Shown one piece after another: positions 4,877 through 5,572 of a DNA stretch of 5,572 nucleotides. The stretch comes from Thermoplasmata archaeon (GTDB lineage Archaea > Thermoplasmatota > Thermoplasmata > SG8-5): assembly GCA_030655715.1 (NCBI GenBank), contig JAUSPR010000068.1, positions 1-5,572 of the forward strand, in the 5' to 3' direction. Made by a program: the position numbers and the translations under genes. The notes below the pieces were generated by a model. It saw only the letters and a list, made by a program, of their open reading frames with translations, had not been told where the DNA came from and made no database searches. Positions within the stretch are counted from its first letter, which is position 1. The number at the start of each line of letters is the position of its first letter.

Positions 4877-5572
4877 CTAGGGCACATTGACCACATTCCA
4901 TACCGCACTGGAGGTCACATGCACCCACAATCCATGGCCAGGGTACAAAAGGTCGGTGCCGGAAATCTCGGTGATGAAGCCATACGAGTACTGGTCCATT
5001 ATCTCAACACGATCCCATGGAACTCCGGCCAGGGCCTGGGAAACAGTCATTATCTCGTGGTATGGATAAGAGACCAGGTTCCAGCCGGGTGAAAGATTGA
5101 TGCTGATATTGGATACCGTGCCAGCGGCTGTGTAATTGCTGGATGGCTCCATTCTTACCCACATGCCTGTGCCCGGGGTAATTGTGTGAAGCGTGTTGAG
5201 CTCCGGAATTCTGCCAAGAACATATGATGTCCATTGATGCGGTGCGTTTTCCGGAATCCATGTCTTGGCCGCGGTCCAGTTTAAACCATCCAGTGCCTCT
5301 TCTATGGGGGTCGGACCTTCAAGAAATGGATTGCACAAGAGATTCCAGGACGTGAAAAACTCGGTCTGAATTTTCCCTGGTAATTCCGCGCAATATGCAA
5401 TATTTCCAGCCCGGTCAACCGCCCTTATGACATAATAATAATTTGCATCGACGCCTGCCCGGACATCTGCGATCGATGTACCGGTTGTTCGCAACGCCCG
5501 GCCAGCTGAGTGGTTGTACCATGCAAATAACGTGCAGCCGGTTGTGAACTGGGCTGACGTAATTTCCACGAA
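4877..5572 (-). CDS. C-terminal part of a surface or secreted protein with two GWNLVS-type modules (partial)
   Basis: The frame is open to the right edge, with TTC in frame as the outermost codon, so the 231 visible residues are the C-terminal part of a longer protein. A GTG at 5569 is not a credible start because domain sequence already runs through it. Residues about 1-60 look like the end of an FN3-like domain (NYYYVIRAVDRAGN). Two related modules follow: the first from FFTSWNLLCNPFLEG to GTGMWVRM (about 68-140), the second from SPGWNLVSYPYHE to GHGLWVHV (about 160-221). Each has a W-N-L strand near its start and a G-x-[GW]-[MLW]-W-V strand near its end. Such modules are common at the C-termini of archaeal surface proteins; their function is not established to my knowledge. 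There is no C-terminal membrane helix, so the protein is secreted or held another way. The gene is convergent with the large surface protein. Confidence 0.82.
   Translation of the reverse strand, partial: FVEITSAQFTTGCTLFAWYNHSAGRALRTTGTSIADVRAGVDANYYYVIRAVDRAGNIAYCAELPGKIQTEFFTSWNLLCNPFLEGPTPIEEALDGLNWTAAKTWIPENAPHQWTSYVLGRIPELNTLHTITPGTGMWVRMEPSSNYTAAGTVSNISINLSPGWNLVSYPYHEIMTVSQALAGVPWDRVEIMDQYSYGFITEISGTDLLYPGHGLWVHVTSSAVWNVVNVP

Noticed and set aside
1..5572. CRISPR arrays, insertion sequences, tRNA genes
   Set aside because: I found no regularly spaced repeats, transposase motifs, terminal inverted repeats or tRNA T-arm sequences on either strand.

Overview
The window looks like chromosomal DNA from a euryarchaeon, most likely of the Thermoplasmata (Thermoplasmatota) type. 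The reasons are TATA-like boxes in front of several genes, short Shine-Dalgarno leaders, a stand-alone AsnC/Lrp effector (RAM) domain, and two large surface proteins built from NosD-like beta-helix, Big_5 Ig-like and GWNLVS-type modules. This lineage call is an inference from gene style; no marker gene is present.

Layout: three genes run leftward from about 1264 to the left edge. They are a 57-residue 2[4Fe-4S] ferredoxin (1264-1091), a 79-residue stand-alone RAM domain protein (1044-805), and a membrane-anchored double zinc-ribbon protein (728 to beyond the edge). The last gene has its own TATA box and ribosome binding site, so it may be a separate transcript. The ferredoxin and RAM genes are probably co-transcribed.

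Diverging from the ferredoxin across a roughly 110 bp promoter region is a 1050-residue surface protein (1377-4529). It has a signal peptide, a NosD-like right-handed beta-helix, six Big_5-type Ig-like domains, one transmembrane helix and a charged cytoplasmic tail. About 50 N-glycosylation sequons lie in its extracellular part. At the right edge a second surface or secreted protein comes in on the minus strand and ends at 4877. Its visible part has the end of an FN3-like domain and two GWNLVS-type modules.

The two surface-protein genes converge on a 347 bp interval (4530-4876) with no credible gene for a protein. This is the most interesting part of the window. Read on the minus strand it folds by hand into a series of stable hairpins. 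It has a TATA-like box 4 bases after the stop codon of the upstream gene, at the right distance to start transcription where the first stem begins. Five wobble pairs found in the stems are G-U only if the minus strand is transcribed; on the plus strand they become C-A mismatches. I could not match it to RNase P RNA, SRP RNA or tRNA by their conserved motifs, so it is reported as a candidate unclassified structured RNA.
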